Shown: in pieces, positions 52,495-60,476 of the stretch
Layout: each line of letters begins with the position of its first letter
How positions within the stretch are numbered: position 1 is the stretch's first letter
From: RHKX01 sp963784885
GTDB lineage: Bacteria; Actinomycetota; Thermoleophilia; Solirubrobacterales; 70-9
NCBI GenBank assembly: GCA_963784885.1
Contig: CAWATA010000004.1
Location: 310,001 to 374,000 of the forward strand
DNA: 64,000 bases
Direction of reading: 5' to 3'
Notes under the pieces: generated by a model
The model's input: the letters and a program-made list of their open reading frames with translations, nothing else
The model's database searches: none
What the model was told of the DNA's origin: nothing
Program-made: the position numbers and the translations under genes

Positions 52495-54573
52495 TTGACT
52501 GACTTCCTGACCGACCACGGCATCGTGGTCGCGCTGGTATGCGCGACCGCCGGGGTCCTCTACGGGGCGCTTGTGACCAAGCGCCTGCTCGCCCTGCCGG
52601 GCGGCAACGAGCGCATGCTGGAGATCTCCGGGGCGGTACAGGAGGGCGCGAAGGCGTACCTCAACCGCCAGTACACGATCATCGGGATCGTCGCGATCGT
52701 CCTGGCGATCGTGCTGGTCATCCTCCAGGGCGTCTCGACGGGGATCGGCTTCGTGATCGGCGGCGTCCTCTCGGGCGCAGCCGGCTACATCGGCATGAAC
52801 GTGTCGGTGCGGTCGAACGCCCGCGTCGCCGAGGCCGCCCGCGGCGGCGTGCCGCCGGCGCTCGACGCGGCCTTCAAGGGCGGCTCGGTCACCGGGCTGC
52901 TCGTCGTCGGCTTGGCGCTGCTGGGCGTCGCCGGGTACTTCGGGATCCTGGTCCTGACCGGCGATGACGACAAGGACGCCATCGACGCGCTGATCGGCCT
53001 CGGCTTCGGCGGTTCGCTGATCTCGGTCTTCGCCCGGCTCGGAGGCGGCATCTTCACCAAGGCCGCCGACGTCGGCGCCGACCTGGTCGGCAAGGTCGAG
53101 GCGGGCATCCCCGAGGACGATCCCCGGAACCCGGCCGTGATCGCCGACAACGTCGGCGACAACGTCGGCGACTGCGCCGGCATGGCGGCCGACCTGTTCG
53201 AGACGTACGCGGTCACGACGGTCGCGGTGATGTTGCTCGGCGTGCTCAGCTTCAACATCGACGCGGCTCGCGAAGTGGCGGTCTACCCGCTGATCCTCGG
53301 CGGGGTCGCGATCCTCGCGTCGATCGTCGGCGCGTTGTCGGTGCGGAGCAAGACCGGCAACGTCGAGGGCGCCCTCTACAAGGGCCTGATCGTCTCCGGC
53401 GTGCTGTCGGCGATCGCCTTCTACCCGGTCACCGACTGGCTCATGTCCGATCCGCTCCAGTTCAGCGTCGCCGATCCGGAGAGCGCCCTCGCCGGCGCCT
53501 CGGTGACCGATCTCTGGTTCTGCGCGCTGATCGGCATCGCCGTGACGGCCGGCCTGTTCGTGGTCACCGACTACTACACGTCGACCCGGTTCCGGCCGGT
53601 CAAGACGATCTCGAAGGCCTCGATCACGGGGCACGCGACGAACATCATCCAGGGGCTCGCACAGGGCTTCCAGGGCACCGCGATCCCGGCGCTGATCATC
53701 ATCCTCGCGATCTTCGGTGCGAACGAGATCGCCGGGATCTACGGCATCGCGATCGCCGTGATGGCTCAGCTCTCGCTGACCGGCCTGATCGTCGCGCTCG
53801 ATGCGTTCGGGCCGATCACCGACAACGCCGGCGGCATCGCCGAGATGGCGGAGCTGCCGGAGGACGTCCGCAACGTCACCGACCCGCTCGACGCGGTCGG
53901 CAACACGACGAAGGCGGTCACCAAGGGCTACGCGATCGGCTCGGCGGTCCTCGCCGCGCTGGTCCTGTTCGCGGCGTTCAAGGTCGAGCTCCAGGCCGAG
54001 GCCGGTCTCGACCTGATCACGTTCGACATCAGCGACCCGCCCGTGCTGATCGGCCTGTTGGTCGGCGGCATGATGGTCTACCTCTTCGCCGCGCTGGCGA
54101 TCGAGGCGGTCGGCCGTGCGGGTGGCGAGGTCGTCGAGCAGGTTCGCAAGCAGTTCAAGGAGCACCCGGGGATCATGGAGGGCACCGAGCGGCCGGATTA
54201 CGGCGGCACCGTGGCCATCGTGACCGCGGCAGCGCAGCGGGAGATGATCCTCCCGTCGCTGATCCCGATCGTCGTTCCGGTGATCGTCGGCGTCATCAGC
54301 GCACAGGCGCTCGGCGGCCTGCTGATCGGCGTCATCGTCGTCGGGTTCTTCATGGCCGTCTCGATGACCGTCGGCGGCGGCGCCTGGGACAACGCGAAGA
54401 AGCTGATCGAGGACGGCGCCTTCGGCGGCAAGGGCTCGGAGGCGCACGCGGCCTCGGTGACCGGCGACACGGTCGGCGACCCCTACAAGGACACCGCCGG
54501 CCCCGCCATCAACCCGATGATCAAGGTCGCGAACATCGTCGCGATCCTGATCATCCCGATCATCAACCTCTAG
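52495..54573 (+). CDS. hppA: Membrane proton-translocating pyrophosphatase, K+-independent type
   Basis: A 692-residue membrane enzyme with about 16 helices that couples PPi hydrolysis to H+ export. The substrate site is intact: TKAADVGADLVGKVEAGIPE, DDPRNPAVIADNVGDNVGD, and near the end GDTVGDPYKDTAGPAINP. The K+-dependence signature reads GNTTKAVTKGYAIGS with Lys473 and Thr476, the form found in K+-independent H+ pumps (Ala and Gly/Ala in K+-dependent ones). TTG 52495 is the start, 8 nt after GGAGGA. A GNRA-loop terminator follows. Confidence 0.96.
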   Translation: MTDFLTDHGIVVALVCATAGVLYGALVTKRLLALPGGNERMLEISGAVQEGAKAYLNRQYTIIGIVAIVLAIVLVILQGVSTGIGFVIGGVLSGAAGYIGMNVSVRSNARVAEAARGGVPPALDAAFKGGSVTGLLVVGLALLGVAGYFGILVLTGDDDKDAIDALIGLGFGGSLISVFARLGGGIFTKAADVGADLVGKVEAGIPEDDPRNPAVIADNVGDNVGDCAGMAADLFETYAVTTVAVMLLGVLSFNIDAAREVAVYPLILGGVAILASIVGALSVRSKTGNVEGALYKGLIVSGVLSAIAFYPVTDWLMSDPLQFSVADPESALAGASVTDLWFCALIGIAVTAGLFVVTDYYTSTRFRPVKTISKASITGHATNIIQGLAQGFQGTAIPALIIILAIFGANEIAGIYGIAIAVMAQLSLTGLIVALDAFGPITDNAGGIAEMAELPEDVRNVTDPLDAVGNTTKAVTKGYAIGSAVLAALVLFAAFKVELQAEAGLDLITFDISDPPVLIGLLVGGMMVYLFAALAIEAVGRAGGEVVEQVRKQFKEHPGIMEGTERPDYGGTVAIVTAAAQREMILPSLIPIVVPVIVGVISAQALGGLLIGVIVVGFFMAVSMTVGGGAWDNAKKLIEDGAFGGKGSEAHAASVTGDTVGDPYKDTAGPAINPMIKVANIVAILIIPIINL

Positions 54574-54600
54574 GCCCTGCCTGGAAAACCTGATTCGCCG

Positions 54601-54628
54601 AGAGGGCGGCCGCGAGGCCGCCCTCTTT
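54601..54628 (+). terminator. Intrinsic terminator after hppA
   Basis: A perfect 11-bp stem AGAGGGCGGCC/GGCCGCCCTCT closes a GCGA tetraloop (GNRA type) and is followed by TT. It lies 28 nt after the hppA stop. Confidence 0.8.
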
Positions 54629-54629
54629 G

Positions 54630-54948
54630 ATGGATCACTCCGACCGGATCCTCCGCTGACGCGTCCGCTCCGGTCGGTCGGCGCGGTGGTGCCGGACGGG
54701 ATGACATGTGTGTCTCGCCCAGCCGAGGACTGCGCTTCACGTCCGTCCCGGGGTGGGTCATCCTGAGCCCGCATAGCGGCCTTGAAATGACCCACATCGG
54801 GTCCGGCGCGCTTGGGCTGCAAGGGCTTGGGGAGGCGCTCACGGGACCGTCCACCGAAGAGGCCGAAGGCCTGGTCCCGGGTGCGGCCCCCCCGGGTCGC
54901 CACCGCCGCCTCCCGAAGCCGGTGGTCCCCGCCTGCGATCCTCGACGG
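54630..54948. other. Gene-free stretch with a 9-bp inverted repeat
   Basis: No convincing gene is seen. The stretch holds GTGGGTCAT (54753-54761) and its complement ATGACCCAC (54787-54795), 25 nt apart, able to fold into a stem over a loop containing GCCCGCATAGCGGC. A plus-strand frame is open from 54706 but has no domain, odd composition and no start signal. The stretch may carry a small RNA, an operator or decayed sequence. Confidence 0.4.
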
Positions 54949-55176
54949 GTGGAGCCGAAACGGGAGCGGACCCTGTACGAGATCTCGAGCAGCTTCTTCG
55001 CCGCGCTCGTGATCATCTTCGCGGTGGCCGGGCTGCTGGTGGTCGGCTTCGGGGATGCCGGGCCGGTTTCGCCGGAGTTCGGCATCTGCCTGCTGTTTCT
55101 GGCGCTCGGGCTCGGCCGCCTCTGGCTCGGGCTGAAACGGGGCGACGAGGGTACGGGCGGGCCGACCCGTCGCTGA
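54949..55176 (+). CDS. Small two-helix membrane protein
   Basis: A 75-residue protein with a charged start (VEPKRERTLYEISSSFFAAL), two hydrophobic helices (about 14-36 and 44-62) and a basic, Gly-rich tail. The GTG at 54949 begins the membrane-protein-like part; upstream in-frame codons lack coding character. It stops 27 nt before the first APC permease. No family is recognised. Confidence 0.55.
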   Translation: MEPKRERTLYEISSSFFAALVIIFAVAGLLVVGFGDAGPVSPEFGICLLFLALGLGRLWLGLKRGDEGTGGPTRR

Positions 55177-55187
55177 GTCCGCCGCCG

Positions 55188-55193
55188 TATAGT
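55188..55193 (+). promoter_or_regulatory. -10 hexamer TATAGT of the first APC permease
   Basis: TATAGT, near consensus, is followed by 10 nt and ATG 55204. Confidence 0.5.
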
Positions 55194-55203
55194 CGCGCTC
55201 CGC

Positions 55204-57096
55204 ATGGCGCACCGGGTTCCCCGCGACCAGTCTCTCCAGCGCGTCCACGGCGTCGGCTCCCTGTTCAGCGCCGCCTACGGCAACGTCGGCTCGTCGATCT
55301 ACTACGCGTTGGGCGTCGTCGCCGCGTTCGCCCTCGGGCTGACGCCGGTCGCCTTCATGATCTCCGGGCTGATCTTCGCCTGCACCGCGGCGACCTACAT
55401 CGAGGGCACGGTGATGTTCCCGGAAGCCGGCGGCTCCGCCAGCTTCGCCCGCCACGCGTTCAACGAGCTCGTCAGCTTCATCGCGGGCTGGGGCCAGATG
55501 CTCAACTACATCATCACGGTCGCCATCTCGGCCTTCTTCGTGCCGCACTACCTCGGTGTGTTCTGGGAGCCGCTGCGCGAGAGCCCCGGCGACATCATCG
55601 GCGGCATCGTCCTGATCGCCGCCCTGGCGCTGCTCAACATCAAGGGCACCCAGGAATCCTCGCGCCTCAACCTCGTGCTCGCGATCGGCGACCTCGCCAC
55701 CCAGGTACTGCTCGTCGTCGTCGGCATGGCCCTCGTCTTCAGCCCCGACACCCTGATCGGCAACATCGATCTCGGCATCGCCCCGACCTGGAGCGACTTC
55801 GCGCTCGGAATCGCGCTCGGGATGATCGCCTACACCGGGATCGAGACGATCTCGAACATGTCCGAGGAGGCCATCGAGCCGGAGAAGTCGATCCCGCGCG
55901 GCACCGCCTACGTGGTCGCCGCCGTGATCGGGCTCTACGCACTGCTCCCGATCATCGCGCTGTCGGCGATGCCGGTCACGCTCGGCCCGGACGGGTACAC
56001 GACCGAGCTGGGCACGACGTTCGCCGGCGATCCGGTGCTCGGAATCGTCGAGAACCTCGGTCTCGGAGCGGGCCTGACGGACATCCTGCGCGTCTACGTC
56101 GGGATCCTCGCCGCCGTGATCCTCGTGATCGCCACGAACGCGGGGATGATCGGCGTCTCGCGCCTGACCTTCTCGATGGGCCAGCACCGTCAGCTCCCCG
56201 AGCGGCTGCGCCAGATCCACCCGAAGTTCCGGACGCCGCACATCGCGATCATCACCTTCTCGATCATCGCCTCGATCGCATTGCTGCCCGGTCAGGCGGA
56301 ACTGCTGGCGACGATGTACTCGTTCGGGGCGATGCTGTCGTTCACGGTCGCGCACGTGTCGGTGCTGTGGATGCGTCGCCGTCACGCCGAAGTCGAGCGC
56401 AAGTGGAAGCCCAGGGGAAACGTGACCGTTGCCGGCGTCGAGATCCCGCTGACGGCCGTGTTCGGAGGCCTCGGCACCTTCGCCGCCTGGATCGTCGTCA
56501 TGGCGATGAACCCGGTGACGATGGCGATCGGCCTCGGCTGGATGGCCTTCGGAGCGGTCATCTACGTGCTCTATCGCCGCAATCAGGACCTGCCGATCAA
56601 GAAGACCGTCACCGTCGTCCTCCCGGAGCCCCTGGACGTCGAGGAGGTCGAGTACCGATCGGTGCTCGTCCCCTTCGAGGACGATCCGTTCTCGGAGCTG
56701 ACGATCGGGACCGCGGCCCGGCTCGCCGCCCGCAAGGGTCGCGGCATCCACATCCTCTCCCTGCTCAACGTCCCCGCCCACCTGCCGATCGATGCGCCCC
56801 TGCCCCGCCAGCAGGAGAAGGCGCAGTCGAAGATCGAGCGGGCGAAGCTGATCGGCGGCCGGCGGGTCACCGGCCACGTCCAACGCGTCCGGCCGGGTCA
56901 GGCGCCGAAGGCGATCATCGATGAGGCGGTTGACATCAAGGCCGTCGCGATCGTCATGCAGCTGACCTACCGCAACGGCGCGCCCCTGTACGGCAAGACG
57001 CTCCAGGGAGTGCTGGCGAAGCGACCCTGCCGCGTGCTCGTCGCCGCCAACCCGCTCGGCGAACCGGTCGAGGGCGAAGTCGCGGCGGTCGTCTGA
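55204..57096 (+). CDS. APC-superfamily permease with C-terminal universal-stress-protein domain (copy 1)
   Basis: A 630-residue protein. About 12 helices (residues about 20-465) carry the APC pattern: GVGSLFSAAYGNVGSSIYYALGVV (unwound helix 1 with GNVGSS), AGGSASFARHAFNELVSFIAG, and the helix-6 stretch LGMIAYTGIETISNMSEEAIEP. Residues about 485-620 form a USP-like domain (YRSVLVPFEDDPFSELTIGTA, with a nucleotide-site-like end). It has a close paralog at 57365, and two RCK proteins follow. This resembles KimA-type K+ importers more than amino acid permeases, though amino acid transport cannot be excluded. Confidence 0.85.
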   Translation: MAHRVPRDQSLQRVHGVGSLFSAAYGNVGSSIYYALGVVAAFALGLTPVAFMISGLIFACTAATYIEGTVMFPEAGGSASFARHAFNELVSFIAGWGQMLNYIITVAISAFFVPHYLGVFWEPLRESPGDIIGGIVLIAALALLNIKGTQESSRLNLVLAIGDLATQVLLVVVGMALVFSPDTLIGNIDLGIAPTWSDFALGIALGMIAYTGIETISNMSEEAIEPEKSIPRGTAYVVAAVIGLYALLPIIALSAMPVTLGPDGYTTELGTTFAGDPVLGIVENLGLGAGLTDILRVYVGILAAVILVIATNAGMIGVSRLTFSMGQHRQLPERLRQIHPKFRTPHIAIITFSIIASIALLPGQAELLATMYSFGAMLSFTVAHVSVLWMRRRHAEVERKWKPRGNVTVAGVEIPLTAVFGGLGTFAAWIVVMAMNPVTMAIGLGWMAFGAVIYVLYRRNQDLPIKKTVTVVLPEPLDVEEVEYRSVLVPFEDDPFSELTIGTAARLAARKGRGIHILSLLNVPAHLPIDAPLPRQQEKAQSKIERAKLIGGRRVTGHVQRVRPGQAPKAIIDEAVDIKAVAIVMQLTYRNGAPLYGKTLQGVLAKRPCRVLVAANPLGEPVEGEVAAVV

Positions 57097-57145
57097 GCGC
57101 GGATCGAGCCGGCTCCGTCCGGGCGCCGAGGAGGTTGAGTGCAAC

Positions 57146-57151
57146 TACAAT
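57146..57151 (+). promoter_or_regulatory. -10 hexamer TACAAT of the gene at 57160
   Basis: TACAAT is followed by 8 nt and ATG 57160. It argues against an alternative start at 57139, which lies upstream of the promoter. Confidence 0.5.
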
Positions 57152-57159
57152 CGCCGCCG

Positions 57160-57354
57160 ATGGCGTCCCGGCAACGGATCGGTTCCAGTGGAACGAAGGT
57201 GCTCTCGTCGGTGATCCTCGTGCTCGGCGTCGTGATCCTCATCCGGACGGTCGCCGCCGGTGGCGGCCCGGCATCGGCGGGGGTGCTGCTCGGGATCGTC
57301 TTCACCGGAATCGGTGCCGCCCGCCTGTACCTGGCGAGCAGGCGCCCGGCTTGA
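57160..57354 (+). CDS. Small two-helix membrane protein between the APC permeases
   Basis: A 64-residue protein: MASRQRIGSSGTKV, then two hydrophobic helices (about 14-32 and 38-57) and an Arg-rich end (LYLASRRPA). It sits between the two APC permease genes with its own -10 hexamer and ends 10 nt before the second. It may be a small subunit of the transport system. No family is recognised. Confidence 0.6.
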   Translation: MASRQRIGSSGTKVLSSVILVLGVVILIRTVAAGGGPASAGVLLGIVFTGIGAARLYLASRRPA

Positions 57355-57364
57355 GGTCATCCTC

Positions 57365-59308
57365 GTGAAGGACCGGCGGATGGCGAAGCCGGCTCTCGGC
57401 CGGCGGTTCCTCGGCGTGCCGTGGCTCTGGGCGGTCGCCCACTCCGCGATCGCGTTCTCCGTCTACTACTCGCTCGGCGTCGTCGCCGACGACGCCCTCG
57501 CGCTCACTCCCGTCATCTTCGCGATCGCGGGTCTGATCTATGTGCTGACGACGATGACCTACGTCGAGGGCGGCGCGATGTTCCGCGAGCGCGGCGGCTC
57601 CAACACGCTCGCCCGTCACGCCTTCAACGAGCTCGTCAGCTTCGTGGCGGGCTGGGCGATCCTTATCGACTACGTGATCGTGATCGCCCTCGCCGCGGTC
57701 ACCCTCCCGCACTACCTCGGCCCGATCTCGACTGAGCTCTCCGTCGGCGACGGAGAGCAGATCGTCGCCGTCGGGGTCGTGGTGATCGTCGCGACCATCA
57801 ACATCATCGGCTTCACCGGCAGCCGCCGCCAGGGTCTGCTCGTGGCGATGACGGCGGCCGACCTGATGCTGCAGTTCCTGCTCGTCATCGTCGGGCTCAT
57901 CGTCGTCTGGGACCCGAGCGCCCTGACGAACTCGCTGGACGCATTCGGGGCGCCCAGCGTGAAGAGCCTGGCGGAGGCCCTGGTGATCTCGATGGTCGCG
58001 CTCGCGGGGATCGAGGCGGCTTCCGACCTCGCCCCCGACCTGGCATGGCGACGCGATGATCTCCGTCGCGTCCTGCGCGCCGGGACGTTCGTCGTCCCCT
58101 TCATCTACGTCGGGATGTCGCTCGTCGCCCTGATGGCGCTGCCGGTCGTTGCGGGGCCCGACGGACCGACCACCGCTCTCGCGACCACCTTCGAGGACGC
58201 GCCCGTCCTCGGGATCACGTCCGCGTTCTCGCCGGAATGGCTGTCGGAGGTGTTCAAGTGGGCGGTGGTGGCGATCGCGCCGTTGATCCTCTTCTTCGCC
58301 GCCAACGTGACGATGCTCGGGCTCTCCCGCCACGTCTACGTGCTGGCGACCAACCGCCAGATCCCGAGTTGGCTCGGCAAGCTCGGCGGCGCCCGCTCGA
58401 CCCCCCATGTCGCCATCGTGATCGCGGCCCTGTTCGCGATCGGGCTCGTCCTGCCCGGCGACATCGAGCTGCTCGCCGGCGTCTTCGCGTTCGGAGCGAC
58501 CCTGGCGATCGCGATCGCCCACCTGTCGCTGATCCGGCTCCGCTTCACCGACCCGGATCGCGAACGGCCCTACTCGGTGCCGTTCGGCGTTCGCTTCCGT
58601 GGTGCCACCGTGCCGTTGCCGTCACTGGTCGGCCTGCTGCTGACCGGCGCCGGCTTCGTCTCGATCGTCGTCCTCCACGGTGCCGCGCTCTGGGTTGGAG
58701 GTGCCTGGATGGCCTTCGGCCTCGTCTCGTACTTCGTCTACCGGCGCGTCGTCCACCGACTGCCGCTGACGTCCCGGGTCTCGGTGCCGGAGCAGGCGCT
58801 GCTCAAGCACCCGCTCGACGTCGAGCTCGAGAGCGTCCTCGTTCCGATCCTCGGGACCGGCAGGCTCGAGGACGACATCGTCCAGACCGCCTGCCGCCTG
58901 GCGGAGTCGAATCCGCTCGAGGGGCAGAAGAACCCGCGACTCGAGCTGCTCTACGTGATCGATCTGCCGCTGACGGTGCCCTTGGAGGGACCGATCCCGC
59001 CCGACAAGGTCGCGGCAGCGGACCGGGCGCTGGGCCGGGCGTGCGAGATCATCGACGAGTATCCCGGCGTCGAGGCCGACAGCGACTACGTCCTCGCCCG
59101 GAACGTCGGCGAGGCGATCGTCCAGCGCGCCCGCGAGCACGAGGTCGAGGCGATCATCGTCGGCGGCGAGCCGCCGACGCTGATTCGCGGCGGCGCGGTG
59201 CTGGGAGGCGTCCGAGGGGCGCGACCGGCGGAGATCGGGCCGATCAGCGAGTACGTGCTCCGGCACGCGCCCTGCAGGGTGCTGCTGACGGCGCCGAGCG
59301 AGGAATAA
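57365..59308 (+). CDS. APC-superfamily permease with C-terminal universal-stress-protein domain (copy 2)
   Basis: A 647-residue paralog of the permease at 55204. It shares the segment ARHAFNELVSF(I/V)AGW, a GGSNTLARHAFNE loop and the helix-6 pattern MVALAGIEAASDLAPDLAW, then a USP-like C-terminal domain (ELESVLVPILGTGRLEDDIVQ, ending in YVLRHAPCRVLL). GTG 57365 is preferred because GAGGT lies 7 nt before it; ATG 57380 is the alternative. Its TAA stop is part of the promoter of the RCK pair. Confidence 0.85.
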   Translation: MKDRRMAKPALGRRFLGVPWLWAVAHSAIAFSVYYSLGVVADDALALTPVIFAIAGLIYVLTTMTYVEGGAMFRERGGSNTLARHAFNELVSFVAGWAILIDYVIVIALAAVTLPHYLGPISTELSVGDGEQIVAVGVVVIVATINIIGFTGSRRQGLLVAMTAADLMLQFLLVIVGLIVVWDPSALTNSLDAFGAPSVKSLAEALVISMVALAGIEAASDLAPDLAWRRDDLRRVLRAGTFVVPFIYVGMSLVALMALPVVAGPDGPTTALATTFEDAPVLGITSAFSPEWLSEVFKWAVVAIAPLILFFAANVTMLGLSRHVYVLATNRQIPSWLGKLGGARSTPHVAIVIAALFAIGLVLPGDIELLAGVFAFGATLAIAIAHLSLIRLRFTDPDRERPYSVPFGVRFRGATVPLPSLVGLLLTGAGFVSIVVLHGAALWVGGAWMAFGLVSYFVYRRVVHRLPLTSRVSVPEQALLKHPLDVELESVLVPILGTGRLEDDIVQTACRLAESNPLEGQKNPRLELLYVIDLPLTVPLEGPIPPDKVAAADRALGRACEIIDEYPGVEADSDYVLARNVGEAIVQRAREHEVEAIIVGGEPPTLIRGGAVLGGVRGARPAEIGPISEYVLRHAPCRVLLTAPSEE

Positions 59309-59311
59309 GAT
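59306..59311 (+). promoter_or_regulatory. -10 hexamer TAAGAT of the RCK pair
   Basis: TAAGAT is followed by 6 nt and ATG 59318. Its TAA is the stop codon of the second APC permease. Confidence 0.5.
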
Positions 59312-59317
59312 CAGGGC

Positions 59318-59761
59318 ATGCTGATCCTGATTGTGGGATGCGGGCGGGTGGGGTCGTCCGTAGCGCGAACGATGCTGGCCGAAGGCCACGAGGTCTCCTG
59401 CCTCGACGAGGACCCCGATTCGCATGCCCGTCTCGAGCTCGGGCTCGACACCTCCTGGGAGGACGCGGGAGGGCAGTTCACCGTCGGCACCGGCCTCGAG
59501 ATCGACGCGCTGACGACCGCCGGGATCGAGCGAGCCGACGTGTTCGTCGCCTCCACGAACGGCGACAACACCAACATCGTCATCGCCCAGATCGCCCAGC
59601 GCCGCTTCCGGGTCGAGACGGTCATCGCCCGGATCCTCGATCCTTATCGCGCGGAGTGGTACGCGACCCAGGGGCTGCGGACGATCTGCCCGACCCGGAC
59701 CGCGATCGAGATGCTCGAGACGAGCCTCCGCGAGGTCGCCGCCGGCAAGGAGCAATCGTGA
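59318..59761 (+). CDS. RCK_N (TrkA-N) potassium-transport regulator, short form
   Basis: A 147-residue nucleotide-binding RCK domain alone: MLILIVGCGRVGSSVARTML, DVFVASTNGDNTNIVIAQIA. It lacks the C-terminal ligand (RCK_C) domain. It overlaps the next RCK gene by 1 nt (TGATG), so the pair probably forms a heteromeric gating ring. Pairs of this kind beside APC permeases recall the ceoB/ceoC locus of mycobacteria (from memory). Confidence 0.88.
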   Translation: MLILIVGCGRVGSSVARTMLAEGHEVSCLDEDPDSHARLELGLDTSWEDAGGQFTVGTGLEIDALTTAGIERADVFVASTNGDNTNIVIAQIAQRRFRVETVIARILDPYRAEWYATQGLRTICPTRTAIEMLETSLREVAAGKEQS

Positions 59762-60474
59762 TGGGAGGCGATAGCCGCGCCGGCGATTACATGCTGATCG
59801 TCGGCGGCGGCAAGGTCGGGTGGAACCTCGCCCGCGAGCTGATCGACAAGGGCCACGAGGTGACCCTGATCGAGTCCGACCGCGAGCGCTACCTGACGGT
59901 CGAGCAGGAGCTCGAGCATCGGGTCCTCTACGGGGACGCCTCCGAGCTCTGGGTGCTCGAGCGCGCCGGGATCGCGCGCGCCGGGATGGTGATCGCCGTC
60001 ACCGGCGACGACGAGGACAACCTGCTGATCTGTCAGGTCGCCAAGGACAAGTACGGCGTCGAGCGCGTGATCGCCCGCGTCAACAATCCGCGCAACCGCC
60101 AGCACTTCGAGCTCCTCGGCGTCAAGCCCTACGTCTCGGCGACCGATCTGATCCTGCGACTGATCGAGCGCCAGGTGCCGCGCTACGGTCTCGTTCACCT
60201 GCTCGACCTGGCCGACGCGAAGATCGAGATCATCGACCTGATGATCGGCGACAACGCCCAGGTCGTCGGCAAGCCGGTGCACGAGCTCGAGATGCCGAAG
60301 GGAAGCCTGCTGATCAGCGTCATGCGCGAGGGGACCGGCTTCGTGCCGACGCCCGAAACCGTGCTCGAGTCGGGAGACGAGGTTCTCGTGGTCCTCGACC
60401 CGCGGGTCGAGGAGGAGCTGACCCGCTACCTCGGACTCGAAGACGGCGCGGTCGACCAAACGCCCGACTCCTGA
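59761..60474 (+). CDS. TrkA-type potassium-transport regulator (RCK_N + RCK_C)
   Basis: A 237-residue full-length RCK protein. The N-terminal fold MLIVGGGKVGWNLARELIDKG binds a nucleotide; DDEDNLLICQVAKDKYGV and the C-terminal TrkA-C domain (about 140-225; EIIDLMIGDNAQVVGKPVHEL, SGDEVLVVLDP) are present. It would bind the cytosolic face of a K+ transporter. Its ATG overlaps the stop of the short RCK gene. No classical TrkH/KtrB channel gene lies in the window, so the APC permeases are the nearest candidates. Confidence 0.9.
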   Translation: MGGDSRAGDYMLIVGGGKVGWNLARELIDKGHEVTLIESDRERYLTVEQELEHRVLYGDASELWVLERAGIARAGMVIAVTGDDEDNLLICQVAKDKYGVERVIARVNNPRNRQHFELLGVKPYVSATDLILRLIERQVPRYGLVHLLDLADAKIEIIDLMIGDNAQVVGKPVHELEMPKGSLLISVMREGTGFVPTPETVLESGDEVLVVLDPRVEEELTRYLGLEDGAVDQTPDS

Positions 60475-60476
60475 CG

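Noticed and set aside
52390..57144. A minus-strand open frame of more than 1,500 codons across hppA and the first APC permease
   Set aside because: It is antisense to two certain genes, has repetitive Asp/Arg/Gly composition and no domain. Very GC-rich DNA lacks stops in this antisense frame.
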